8,347 nucleotides of DNA from a bacterium (GTDB lineage Bacteria; Patescibacteriota; Saccharimonadia; Saccharimonadales; Saccharimonadaceae): contig JAHKZT010000027.1 in assembly GCA_020626475.1 (NCBI GenBank), positions 1 through 8,347 on the forward strand, given 5' to 3'. A program made the translations under genes and the position numbers. Below are positions 1 to 5,207 of the stretch, one piece after another; the first letter of the stretch is position 1; every line of letters starts with the position of its first letter. A model generated the notes under the pieces. That model saw only the letters and a list, made by a program, of their open reading frames with translations, made no database searches and was not told the origin of the DNA.

Positions 1-250
1 AAATGTAGTTGTCGCCCTCGAGGTTTAGGGTGAGGGTGGCGCCAGGCTGAATTGTGATACCGGCGAGCTGCTTTGAGTTTCTGGCATCGACGGTAGCGTT
101 GCTTAGCGTTATTTCGTCGTCAGAAGTAACATTGAACGGCGCGACTGTATCGCTGTAGCTCGCTGCGCTTGCGAGTGGGGCAATACTTGAAGCTACCAAA
201 ATAGCGGTAGATATGACATATTTGCTCTTGTGTATATTTTTGTCTCCCAA
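1..250 (-). CDS. Secreted surface protein, N-terminal part (cut by left window edge)
   Basis: Partial gene entering on the minus strand; about 83 codons are visible and the rest lies left of the window. The frame opens with a classical Sec signal peptide: a basic n-region (HKSK), a hydrophobic core (YVISTAILVASSIAP) and a likely cleavage after LASA, before ASYSD. The mature part alternates short beta-type stretches with Gly and Asn (LSNATVDARN, AGITIQPGATLTLNL, EGDNYI). This spacing is typical of right-handed beta-helix surface proteins and adhesins; that assignment is inference from style, not a recognised family. The start is uncertain. TTG at 248-250 is the only conventional start codon after the upstream in-frame stop, but the best Shine-Dalgarno (GGGAG, 244-248) lies inside that reading and is better spaced for the in-frame ATA at 233-235. 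The ATG at about 226-228 is out of frame and stops within nine codons. A strong promoter lies directly upstream. Confidence 0.72.
   Translation of the reverse strand, partial: MGDKNIHKSKYVISTAILVASSIAPLASAASYSDTVAPFNVTSDDEITLSNATVDARNSKQLAGITIQPGATLTLNLEGDNYI
244..248 (-). promoter_or_regulatory. Shine-Dalgarno (GGGAG) of the secreted protein gene
   Basis: On the minus strand GGGAG is followed by eight bases and then the in-frame codon ATA (233-235). No ATG, GTG or TTG in the correct frame sits at SD distance downstream. The only in-frame conventional start, TTG at 248-250, overlaps the SD itself. This leaves either a TTG start with almost no SD of its own or an AUA start. Confidence 0.45.
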
Positions 251-277
251 TGTGTATTTTTTGACCTGTTTAATCTA

Positions 278-306
278 TTTGTAGCAAAGTGCTTATGTTT
301 TGTCAA
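278..306 (-). promoter_or_regulatory. Sigma70 promoter of the secreted protein gene
   Basis: The -35 is a perfect TTGACA (301-306, minus), then a 17-base spacer and a -10 of TACAAA (278-283, four of six consensus). The predicted start near position 271 gives a leader of about 20 bases to TTG 250. The -35 begins two bases after the T-run of the HAD gene's terminator, so the two elements abut. Confidence 0.75.
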
Positions 307-307
307 G

Positions 308-341
308 AAAAAACTCCCGCCCTTTAAGGCGAGAGTTTTTT
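308..341 (-). terminator. Intrinsic terminator of the HAD gene, overlapping its stop codon
   Basis: Read on the minus strand, an A-run and CTCTCGCC pair with GGCGGGAG and a six-T run, with one mismatch inside the stem. The loop contains the TAA stop codon (324-326) of the HAD gene, and the gene's last codons (KKLSP) form the 5' arm. Because the 5' side is A-rich the hairpin also carries a T-run on the plus strand and could terminate both ways, although no plus-strand gene is seen to its left. Confidence 0.85.
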
Positions 342-1106
342 AGTGATTAGATTGTGCAGATGTGGTACTCTGCGATGTGCGAGAACGGTTTTTACGACTT
401 CGGGGTTACCATTTTCGACGACGTAGCCGTTAAAGCTTTCAATCATCGGAATATCGTTTTTGTCGTCGCCAATTGCGATAATGCGTTTGGGGTCATGGAC
501 TCCGATGGTATCGAGTAGCTTTTTGGCGCCAGTCGACTTATCAGTGCCGGCACGAGTGACCTCTATGATGTGTCGCATAGAGTTGCTAACCCAGGGGAGT
601 CTTGCGTCATCGTTGAATGCGGCATTGCGATAAGTTATAGCGGCAATTTCGTCGTGAAAACTTGACCTTAGTACTTGCTCGGCGGCGACGCAGTCGATTA
701 GGTCGTTGAACCAGAGACGGATTTTGCAAGTGCTCGCCTCAATCAGGGGCGATTCCTTTTCGTCGCTAAAACAGATAAAAGCATAATCGTCGGCATATTT
801 TATTGAATGCAATGCGCCGACTAGTTTTCTTGCGAGTTCCTTTCCGAATCTGTCGATATATACTATTTTGCCGCGACGATCCTTGACGATACTGCCGTCG
901 CAGAAAATGAGAAAGTCACAGTATTGGTAGCAGTCGGGCCAAACGGAGACAAGACTTTCTTCGCCTCTACCGGTTGCTATTACGAAGCAATTGTTGGCTT
1001 GACGCCATTGTTTGATAGCTTCAAGGTTGTCAGTAAAAACTTCGGGACTGCCATGTTCGCACAGGGTGTAATCAAAATCACTAAAAAGAATAGAATTAAA
1101 GTGCAT
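324..1106 (-). CDS. HAD-superfamily hydrolase, Cof/C2-cap type
   Basis: A 260-aa cytoplasmic haloacid dehalogenase-like phosphatase. All four HAD motifs are visible. Motif I is DFDYT at 10-14, with D10 the expected nucleophile and D12 the general acid/base. Motif II is T45 in IATGRG. The motif III lysine is probably K190 in TDKSTGAKKLL. Motif IV is GDDKNDIPM at 213-221. The large insert between motifs II and III fits a C2 cap, as in Cof-type sugar-phosphate or nucleotide phosphatases. The usual NGA after strand 3 is here CDGS (69-72). The substrate cannot be read from sequence. The start is secure: AAGGAGG (1114-1120) lies seven bases before the ATG. The gene is divergent from the MazG-like gene, with overlapping promoters, and ends inside its own terminator. 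Family confidence is high; exact activity is unknown. Confidence 0.92.
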   Translation of the reverse strand: MHFNSILFSDFDYTLCEHGSPEVFTDNLEAIKQWRQANNCFVIATGRGEESLVSVWPDCYQYCDFLIFCDGSIVKDRRGKIVYIDRFGKELARKLVGALHSIKYADDYAFICFSDEKESPLIEASTCKIRLWFNDLIDCVAAEQVLRSSFHDEIAAITYRNAAFNDDARLPWVSNSMRHIIEVTRAGTDKSTGAKKLLDTIGVHDPKRIIAIGDDKNDIPMIESFNGYVVENGNPEVVKTVLAHRRVPHLHNLITKKLSP

Positions 1107-1113
1107 AAGCCCA

Positions 1114-1120
1114 CCTCCTT
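1114..1120 (-). promoter_or_regulatory. Strong Shine-Dalgarno of the HAD gene
   Basis: AAGGAGG on the minus strand, seven bases before ATG 1104-1106. This fixes the start of the HAD gene and contrasts with the absent SD of the divergent MazG-like gene. Confidence 0.85.
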
Positions 1121-1130
1121 ATAGATGTAT

Positions 1131-1159
1131 ATTATAGCATTTTTTGCGTGTTTCTGCAA
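1131..1159 (-). promoter_or_regulatory. Promoter of the HAD gene (extended -10)
   Basis: Minus-strand -10 is a perfect TATAAT (1131-1136) preceded by TGC, an extended -10. The -35 is TTGCAG (1154-1159) with a 17-base spacer. The predicted transcript starts near 1124, only a few bases ahead of the SD. It overlaps back-to-back with the plus-strand promoter of the MazG-like gene. Confidence 0.75.
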
Positions 1160-1170
1160 CGGGGTATAAT
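1142..1170 (+). promoter_or_regulatory. Promoter of the MazG-like gene, placed for a leaderless mRNA
   Basis: The -10 is a perfect TATAAT (1165-1170); the -35 is poor (TTTTGC at 17 bases, or TTGCGT at 15). ATG 1177 follows the -10 after six bases, about where transcription should begin, so the mRNA probably starts at or next to the A of the ATG. There is no Shine-Dalgarno between. Confidence 0.7.
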
Positions 1171-1176
1171 AGAGCT

Positions 1177-1479
1177 ATGACATCGAAAGATTTGCAGAAA
1201 CGTATATATGAGAATAAGGTGAAGCATCATTTTAACTTGACGAATATCGAGCAGGAATTTTGTTTGCTTTATGGGGAAGTTGGCGAGGCTTATGAGGCTT
1301 GGCTAAAGAAGCTAGGGAAGAAGGAATTAGGCGAGGAGCTTGCTGATGTGGCAATCTACCTCTATGGCTTAGCGGAATTGCTCGGTTACGATTTGGGCGA
1401 CGAAATGGAAAGGAAAATGGCAATAAACGAGAAACGAGTTTATAAAAAAGTTAATGATGTATTAGTAAAAGCAGAATAG
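1177..1479 (+). CDS. MazG-like NTP pyrophosphohydrolase
   Basis: A 100-aa all-alpha protein of the MazG/dUTPase-like superfamily, single-domain short type. The metal-binding pattern is visible as EVGE (34-37) in LYGEVGEAYEAW and ELAD (54-57) in GEELADVAIYL, the paired ExxE and ExxD helices that bind magnesium. The C-terminal AINEKRVYKK resembles the conserved tail of MazG-like house-cleaning enzymes, which hydrolyse (d)NTPs to the monophosphate and pyrophosphate. The preferred nucleotide cannot be told. I chose ATG 1177: an alternative TTG at 1144 in the same frame would place the N-terminus through the promoter. The start has no SD and sits six bases after TATAAT, suggesting leaderless translation. 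The TAG stop overlaps the SD of the next small gene, so the two are one transcription unit. Confidence 0.87.
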   Translation: MTSKDLQKRIYENKVKHHFNLTNIEQEFCLLYGEVGEAYEAWLKKLGKKELGEELADVAIYLYGLAELLGYDLGDEMERKMAINEKRVYKKVNDVLVKAE

Positions 1480-1482
1480 GAG
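1478..1482 (+). promoter_or_regulatory. Shine-Dalgarno of the interrupted small gene
   Basis: AGGAG overlaps the TAG stop of the MazG-like gene and lies six bases before ATG 1489. It supports true translation from 1489 even though that frame meets TAG after 30 codons. It also points to translational coupling with the upstream gene. Confidence 0.75.
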
Positions 1483-1488
1483 AATAAT

Positions 1489-1791
1489 ATGCAAAACGAT
1501 CAACAGAGTATAGATCAAGCTGAAGCACTACGCATGAAACTGGCTCAAGATAGAGCCGCCTTGGTTAATGATATGATGTAGCAAGATATGCAGATGCCGG
1601 ACGAGGCGATTATCGCGAATAATAAAATGATATATCTATCTATGAAGCAAAATTTCCCTAATAGGACCGACGACGAGATACGCTCGGCAATGATTGCCAG
1701 TATCATTACAATCAATAGGAGAACACCAGAGCAAGCTGAGGCGCTTGTCAATAAGATAATGAATGGAGAAAATGCAGATTTGGGGAAATAA
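1489..1791 (+). pseudogene. Small unknown gene split by an in-frame UAG (codon 31)
   Basis: From ATG 1489, which has a good SD, 30 codons run to TAG at 1579-1581. The same frame then continues open for a further 69 codons to TAA 1789-1791. Both halves read like one soluble, helical, polar protein: MQNDQQSIDQAEALRMKL in the first part, and MKQNFPNRTDDEIRSAM and INRRTPEQAEALVNKIM in the second. TAG is one C-to-T change from CAG (Gln), and the surroundings are Gln-rich. Possible explanations are a recent nonsense mutation, a sequencing error, UAG readthrough, or two coupled small proteins. TAG is used as a normal stop by three other genes here, so genome-wide recoding is unlikely. I do not recognise the family. 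The gene is convergent with tRNA-Val, whose terminator abuts its 3' end. Confidence 0.6.
1588..1791 (+). CDS. Hypothetical small protein (distal part of the interrupted gene)
   Basis: The 67-codon open part after the TAG, if it is translated on its own. ATG 1588 lies six bases after the stop codon at 1579-1581, close enough for termination-reinitiation, but has no convincing SD; a second in-frame ATG follows at 1594. The product would be cytoplasmic, with no signal peptide or membrane segment. It contains a predicted helical stretch (DDEIRSAMIASIITINR) and a second helix (PEQAEALVNKIM). No domain is recognised. Its independence from the 30 codons upstream is doubtful; see the entry covering the whole frame. 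Confidence 0.5.
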   Translation: MQMPDEAIIANNKMIYLSMKQNFPNRTDDEIRSAMIASIITINRRTPEQAEALVNKIMNGENADLGK

Positions 1792-1810
1792 AAAATAAGC
1801 CCGAAGGCTT
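1790..1810 (-). terminator. Terminator of tRNA-Val
   Basis: On the minus strand AAGCC-TTCG-GGCTT forms a five-pair stem closed by a UUCG tetraloop, followed by A and a T-run (1790-1796). It starts four bases beyond the CCA end of the tRNA. On the plus strand there is no T-run, so it does not clearly stop the convergent mazG-like transcript. It overlaps the last bases of that unit's final stop codon. Confidence 0.85.
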
Positions 1811-1814
1811 GATG

Positions 1815-1891
1815 TGGTGGGTTGTGAGGGATTCGAACCCCCGACCCCCTCGGTGTAAACGAGGTGCTCTAGCCAGCTGAGCTAACAACCC
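1815..1891 (-). tRNA. tRNA-Val (anticodon UAC)
   Basis: A full cloverleaf on the minus strand. The acceptor arms GGGTTGT (1885-1891) and ACAACCC (1819-1825) pair, discriminator A is at 1818, and a genome-encoded CCA is at 1815-1817. The D-arm GCTC/GAGC carries the AGCTGG-type loop. The anticodon stem is CCTCG/CGAGG with loop TTTACAC, giving anticodon TAC, which reads GUA and related Val codons. The T-arm GGGGG/CCCTC has loop TTCGAAT. The variable region GGGTC is the normal short type. It has its own extended -10 promoter and a UUCG-loop terminator, so it is an independent unit between two protein genes. Confidence 0.97.
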
Positions 1892-1900
1892 ATGTCTGAG

Positions 1901-1929
1901 ATTATATCACAAAAAGAGCCCGGACGGAA
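1901..1929 (-). promoter_or_regulatory. Promoter of tRNA-Val (extended -10)
   Basis: Minus-strand TATAAT (1901-1906) is preceded by TGA, an extended -10. The -35 position (TTCCGT, 1924-1929) is weak and falls in the loop of the upstream gene's terminator. Transcription would begin near 1894, about three bases before the mature tRNA 5' end. Confidence 0.75.
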
Positions 1930-1939
1930 GTCCAGGCTC
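1911..1939 (-). terminator. Terminator of the DUF1704 peptidase gene
   Basis: On the minus strand GAGCCTGGAC and GTCCGGGCTC form a ten-pair stem with one U-G pair and a TTCC loop (1926-1929), followed by TTTTT (1911-1915). One base separates the T-run from the extended -10 of the tRNA promoter, so terminator and promoter are interlocked. Confidence 0.92.
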
Positions 1940-1947
1940 GGGTGGCA

Positions 1948-3216
1948 TTATTTTTCTGCCACCATTGTTAGGAGTTGCTCTTTGAGCCAGCCTACGGCAT
2001 CGAGGTTGTAATGCGCGGGTTCGCTTATGTCGAAGGTATCCGCAATCGACTGAATTTCCTCGATTGTCATAGATGAGTAATCGTACAACTTTGGATCAGT
2101 CTGCTTTGCAACATTATAGCCGCACATATAGATATAGTCTTTCGTGAAACTATAACCGCCGACGCTCGGATTTGTGCTGCCGCGCATGATGCGATAGGTG
2201 GTAGTCCAAGCGCCTTTGATGGCTGCGTCTTCTTTTTGCCCCATGTCGGAACGCATTCCTCTGATAATCTCCGCGATATTTGCGAAGTTTGCGCCGCGGC
2301 GCGCCTGATCACAAGCGATTGTTGCGTAGGGAAGAGGAAGTGCACTTGAACCATTAACATTGACATCGCTAAGCTTGGCAACACCTTCGTAGAAGAGTTC
2401 GTTGTCGCTTTTAGCGATGATGCTGAAGAGTGGCGCGAGCGGCGAATCTGCTCCAAGGGCGGAGACGAGAATTGCTCGGCAGTTTGCGCTTCCACGTAGA
2501 TGTGATTCGATCTCGTGCCCAACTAATTCGAGGAGCTTGAGTCCGTCGACTGTTTTGTCGGACGGAATGCCTACGACGGGCTTTCCTGATAGATTTTTAT
2601 CGCGTACGTCTATTGATGTATACTTATCATCTATCTCGACGAACCAGCCTTCGAAACCGTACTTATTGATTACTTCTGTGAACCAATAGCCGATTTGCTC
2701 GGCGTCAAAGCTGAGAGATTTGAGCTTTTTCTGCTCGGCCTCCGTAAAGCGTGATGCTATTACTTCTGGCTCAATCTCTTTCGCTACCATCTGATAGGCT
2801 TTAATGGCCTGAGTGTTACTAGGGCAACCGTAGAGTCTAAGGCAGAGCTCGCTTGTTGCTTTGTCGTCGCTGAGCAGAATGCTGGCGGCGAGCTCGGTGC
2901 AAGCGATTGCGCTATCGATGCGGCTATAGAGAATCTCGGCGATAACGTCTTCGACTGGAGTCTCTGGGGCTAAGCTAGCCTTCAGCTGGGCTCTGTACTT
3001 TTTCAGGTCGTGACTGTAATTTGCAACGGCCTTCAGCGCTTCGCGATCGTAGGAGAAGTACGGATTAATATAGAAGCCATTCTTGGCGATTTTAATCCAG
3101 CGCTCCTTTTCTTCGCTCGCGTTAGAAGGGGTTACGAGTTCTACTGGGTTGAGTCTGCAGATAATATTTGCAAGCTCGATACAGGTTGACGGGTTAAACG
3201 TTGCGGAATACTTCAT
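1948..3216 (-). CDS. DUF1704 / MATCAP-like zinc metallopeptidase
   Basis: A 422-aa predicted cytoplasmic protein with no signal peptide or membrane segment. The core matches the DUF1704 family, also described as QEGLA-motif proteins and related to the eukaryotic tubulin tyrosine carboxypeptidase MATCAP. Zinc ligands are visible in HEIESH (234-239), an HExxxH motif with H234 and H239 as ligands and E235 as catalytic base. The probable third ligand is E277 in YEGVA (276-280), standing for the family's QEGLA. Further family signatures are RIMRGS (342-347) and FTKDYIYMCG (357-366). The N-terminal half (1-210) is helical and poorly characterised. The bacterial substrate is unknown; a carboxypeptidase activity is inferred from the family only. 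The start is fixed by AAAGGAGG eight bases before the ATG. The gene is transcribed alone, divergently from thrS, from a strong promoter with an about 80-base structured leader. Confidence 0.85.
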   Translation of the reverse strand: MKYSATFNPSTCIELANIICRLNPVELVTPSNASEEKERWIKIAKNGFYINPYFSYDREALKAVANYSHDLKKYRAQLKASLAPETPVEDVIAEILYSRIDSAIACTELAASILLSDDKATSELCLRLYGCPSNTQAIKAYQMVAKEIEPEVIASRFTEAEQKKLKSLSFDAEQIGYWFTEVINKYGFEGWFVEIDDKYTSIDVRDKNLSGKPVVGIPSDKTVDGLKLLELVGHEIESHLRGSANCRAILVSALGADSPLAPLFSIIAKSDNELFYEGVAKLSDVNVNGSSALPLPYATIACDQARRGANFANIAEIIRGMRSDMGQKEDAAIKGAWTTTYRIMRGSTNPSVGGYSFTKDYIYMCGYNVAKQTDPKLYDYSSMTIEEIQSIADTFDISEPAHYNLDAVGWLKEQLLTMVAEK

Positions 3217-3294
3217 AAGAGTATCCTCCTTTCAAGAATGTAAAAGATCACTGCGCTAATGCGACGCAGAAAAATTTACTCGCTAGGCGAGCAT
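3217..3294 (-). promoter_or_regulatory. Structured 5' leader of the peptidase gene
   Basis: The transcript from the promoter at 3301-3329 should begin near 3294, giving a leader of about 78 bases, the longest in the window. It holds hairpin 1 (CTCGC/GCGAG, 3279-3291, three-base loop), followed by TAAATTTTT, and hairpin 2 (CTGCG/CGCAG, 3251-3269). It ends in the SD AAAGGAGG (3225-3232). Hairpin 1 plus the T-run resembles a weak attenuator. No known riboswitch is recognised. Confidence 0.45.
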
Positions 3295-3300
3295 ACGTCT

Positions 3301-3329
3301 ATTATAGTACAGAATGGTGTAAAAGTCAA
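3301..3329 (-). promoter_or_regulatory. Strong sigma70 promoter of the peptidase gene
   Basis: TTGACT (3324-3329), a 17-base spacer, then a perfect TATAAT (3301-3306) on the minus strand. It is the best full -35/-10 match in the window. The thrS promoter starts 16 bases away in the opposite direction. Confidence 0.87.
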
Positions 3330-3345
3330 GGTTGAGCGATATGGT

Positions 3346-3374
3346 TTGCCAACGGGGGTGGAGAGTGGTAAAAT
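3346..3374 (+). promoter_or_regulatory. thrS promoter (extended -10)
   Basis: TTGCCA (3346-3351, five of six consensus), a 17-base spacer, then TGG and TAAAAT (3369-3374). The predicted start near 3381 gives a leader of about 27 bases with the SD GAAAGG shortly before ATG 3408. The leader is too short for a T-box. Confidence 0.78.
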
Positions 3375-3407
3375 AATGGGGTAAAAATTAATCAAGAAAG
3401 GGCAGCG

Positions 3408-5159
3408 ATGTCAGAAGAATCAAATGTTATGAAAATGCGTCATACGCTCAGCCATATCATGGCCGCGGCGATTAAGAATTTGTATTCTGACACAACAATA
3501 ATTCAGTTTGGAATTGGCCCGGCGATTGATAATGGTTTCTATTACGATATCGATTTTGGCGATATGAAGATCTCCGAAGACAACTTCGGCAAGATTGAAA
3601 AAGAGATGCGCAAAATTATTGCGCAGAAGCTTCCGCTTGTTCGCGAAGAGAAGTCTCGTGCTGAGGCTTTGAAGTGGGCAGAAGAGAATGGTCAGAAGTA
3701 TAAGACCGAGATCATTAATGATTTGCCGGAGGATGAAGTTATTTCGTTCTATACGCTCGGTGATTTTACGGATTTGTGCCGTGGGCCTCATGTTGAAGAT
3801 ACTGGTAAAGTTGGTGCGTTTAAGCTCGAGAAAGTGGCTGGTGCATACTGGCGTGGCGACGAAAAACGTGAGATGCTTACGCGTATTTATGGTCTTGCAT
3901 TCGAAACTCAAGAAGAGCTAGATGAGTATGAAGAGAAACAAGAGGAAGCAAAGCAGCGCGACCATCGCAAGCTTGGTCGTGAGCTAGATTTGTTCTGTTT
4001 TTCGGATTTGGTTGGCTCTGGTTTGCCAATGTTTACTCCTCGTGGTACGGTTTTGCGCAATATTTTGAATGATTTTGCGCAGAGCTATCGTGTAAAGCGC
4101 GGCTATCAGAAGGTTTGTATTCCTCATATTGCTTTGGCTGACCTCTATAAAACTTCTGGTCACTACGAGAAATTCCCAGAGATGCTTCAGTTTACAAGCC
4201 AAGAATCCGGCGATCATCTCGCTTTGAAGCCAGTAAACTGCCCGCATCATTCGCAGATTTATGCTTCGCAGCCACGTTCTTACAAGGATTTGCCGATTAA
4301 ATATCTAGAGACGACGATGGTTTATCGTGACGAACGCAAAGGTGAGCTTGGCGGTTTGAGCCGCGTGCGCGCAATTACGCAGGATGATTCGCACGTATTT
4401 TGTACCGAGGATCAGATTGGTGATATCTTTGGTGAGTTGATTGAGTCTGCGCAGGATTTGTATGAGCGCATTGGTATGGATTTGAAGCTTCGCTTGAGCT
4501 TCCGCGATGATGGCGATGGCTACACTGGTACGCCAGAGATGTGGGAGAAGGCGCAGAGTGCAATTCAGGCGATGGCCGATAAGTATAAGATTGAGTATTA
4601 TATCGGTATCGGTGAGGCTGCAATGTATGGTCCAAAGATGGACTTCATGGCAACGGACGCTTTGGGTCGCGAATGGCAGGTTGCGACGGTTCAGCTAGAT
4701 TATGCAACGCCGACGCGCTTCGGTCTCGAATATACCGATGTTGACGGTAGTAAGAAGACACCTGTAATGGTTCACTGTGCGTTGGTCGGTTCGATTGAGC
4801 GCTTCATGAGCGTTCTCATTGAGCATACGGCCGGCTGGTTCCCATTCTGGATGGCACCAGAACAGCTTCGTATCTTGACGGTCAACGATTCCGTAAATGA
4901 ATACGTTGAGAAGATCAAGGCTGAGTTAGCTGATTTTGAGCTAGATATTCCAGTAGAGCACAATAAGCTCCGTATGGCGATTGATGGCCGCAATGAGAGT
5001 CTCGGCAAGAAGATTCGTGAAGCAACTAAGATGAAGATTCCTGTTGTTTTGATTGTCGGTCCAAAGGATGTAGAAGCCGGTGAAGTTTCTGTTCGCCTAC
5101 GTGACTCCGAGCAAAAGATTAAGCTTGCTGAGCTTAAAGATTTCTTGAAGAAACAATAG
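3408..5159 (+). CDS. thrS: Threonyl-tRNA synthetase, lacking the TGS domain
   Basis: A 583-aa class II synthetase that charges tRNA-Thr. It begins directly in the editing (second additional) domain. The editing metal-binding residues are all present: H12 and H16 in RHTLSH, and C124 and H128 in CRGPH. The catalytic core follows from about 185, with PRG (211-213), the zinc ligands C278 (NCPHH), H329 (DSHVF) and H456 (VHCALVGS), motif 2 around YRDERKGELGG (306-316) and motif 3 as GSIERFM (461-467). The anticodon-binding domain runs from about 484 to the end (PEQLRIL, PVVLIVGPKD). Most bacterial ThrRS are near 640 aa; the missing 60 or so residues are the N-terminal TGS domain, and the upstream DNA is promoter, so this is not a wrong start. 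The SD GAAAGG precedes ATG 3408. Transcribed alone, with a terminator at 5176-5203. Confidence 0.97.
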   Translation: MSEESNVMKMRHTLSHIMAAAIKNLYSDTTIIQFGIGPAIDNGFYYDIDFGDMKISEDNFGKIEKEMRKIIAQKLPLVREEKSRAEALKWAEENGQKYKTEIINDLPEDEVISFYTLGDFTDLCRGPHVEDTGKVGAFKLEKVAGAYWRGDEKREMLTRIYGLAFETQEELDEYEEKQEEAKQRDHRKLGRELDLFCFSDLVGSGLPMFTPRGTVLRNILNDFAQSYRVKRGYQKVCIPHIALADLYKTSGHYEKFPEMLQFTSQESGDHLALKPVNCPHHSQIYASQPRSYKDLPIKYLETTMVYRDERKGELGGLSRVRAITQDDSHVFCTEDQIGDIFGELIESAQDLYERIGMDLKLRLSFRDDGDGYTGTPEMWEKAQSAIQAMADKYKIEYYIGIGEAAMYGPKMDFMATDALGREWQVATVQLDYATPTRFGLEYTDVDGSKKTPVMVHCALVGSIERFMSVLIEHTAGWFPFWMAPEQLRILTVNDSVNEYVEKIKAELADFELDIPVEHNKLRMAIDGRNESLGKKIREATKMKIPVVLIVGPKDVEAGEVSVRLRDSEQKIKLAELKDFLKKQ

Positions 5160-5175
5160 ACTGATTGTGTTGCCG

Positions 5176-5203
5176 AAAGCCCCGAGTCTATCCGGGGCTT
5201 TTT
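5176..5203 (+). terminator. thrS terminator
   Basis: AAAGCCCCG (5176-5184) pairs perfectly with CGGGGCTTT (5193-5201) around an eight-base loop, and a T-run ends at 5203. It starts 17 bases after the thrS stop. The next promoter's TATAAT begins five bases beyond the T-run. Confidence 0.93.
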
Positions 5204-5207
5204 GGTA

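Noticed and set aside
1144..1176. N-terminal extension of the MazG-like protein from TTG 1144
   Set aside because: The extra codons would be made of the promoter itself (TATAAT 1165-1170) and have no SD; ATG 1177 matches the usual length and start of the family.
1579..1590. Classical leaky stop context at the in-frame UAG
   Set aside because: UAG-CAA resembles the start of the plant-virus readthrough context, but the following codon GAT does not fit, and that signal is described for eukaryotic ribosomes.
2067..2522. Second minus-strand frame inside the peptidase gene
   Set aside because: Overlaps the catalytic HEIESH region of the real gene in another frame, has no SD, and its translation has no recognisable domain.
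3375..3407. T-box or riboswitch before thrS
   Set aside because: The leader is only about 27 bases from the predicted start, too short for a T-box, and no specifier or antiterminator element is visible.
3420..3911. Long antisense open frame inside thrS (163 codons)
   Set aside because: A shadow of the highly constrained thrS frame, with no SD or promoter and a low-complexity, Arg/Ile-rich translation.
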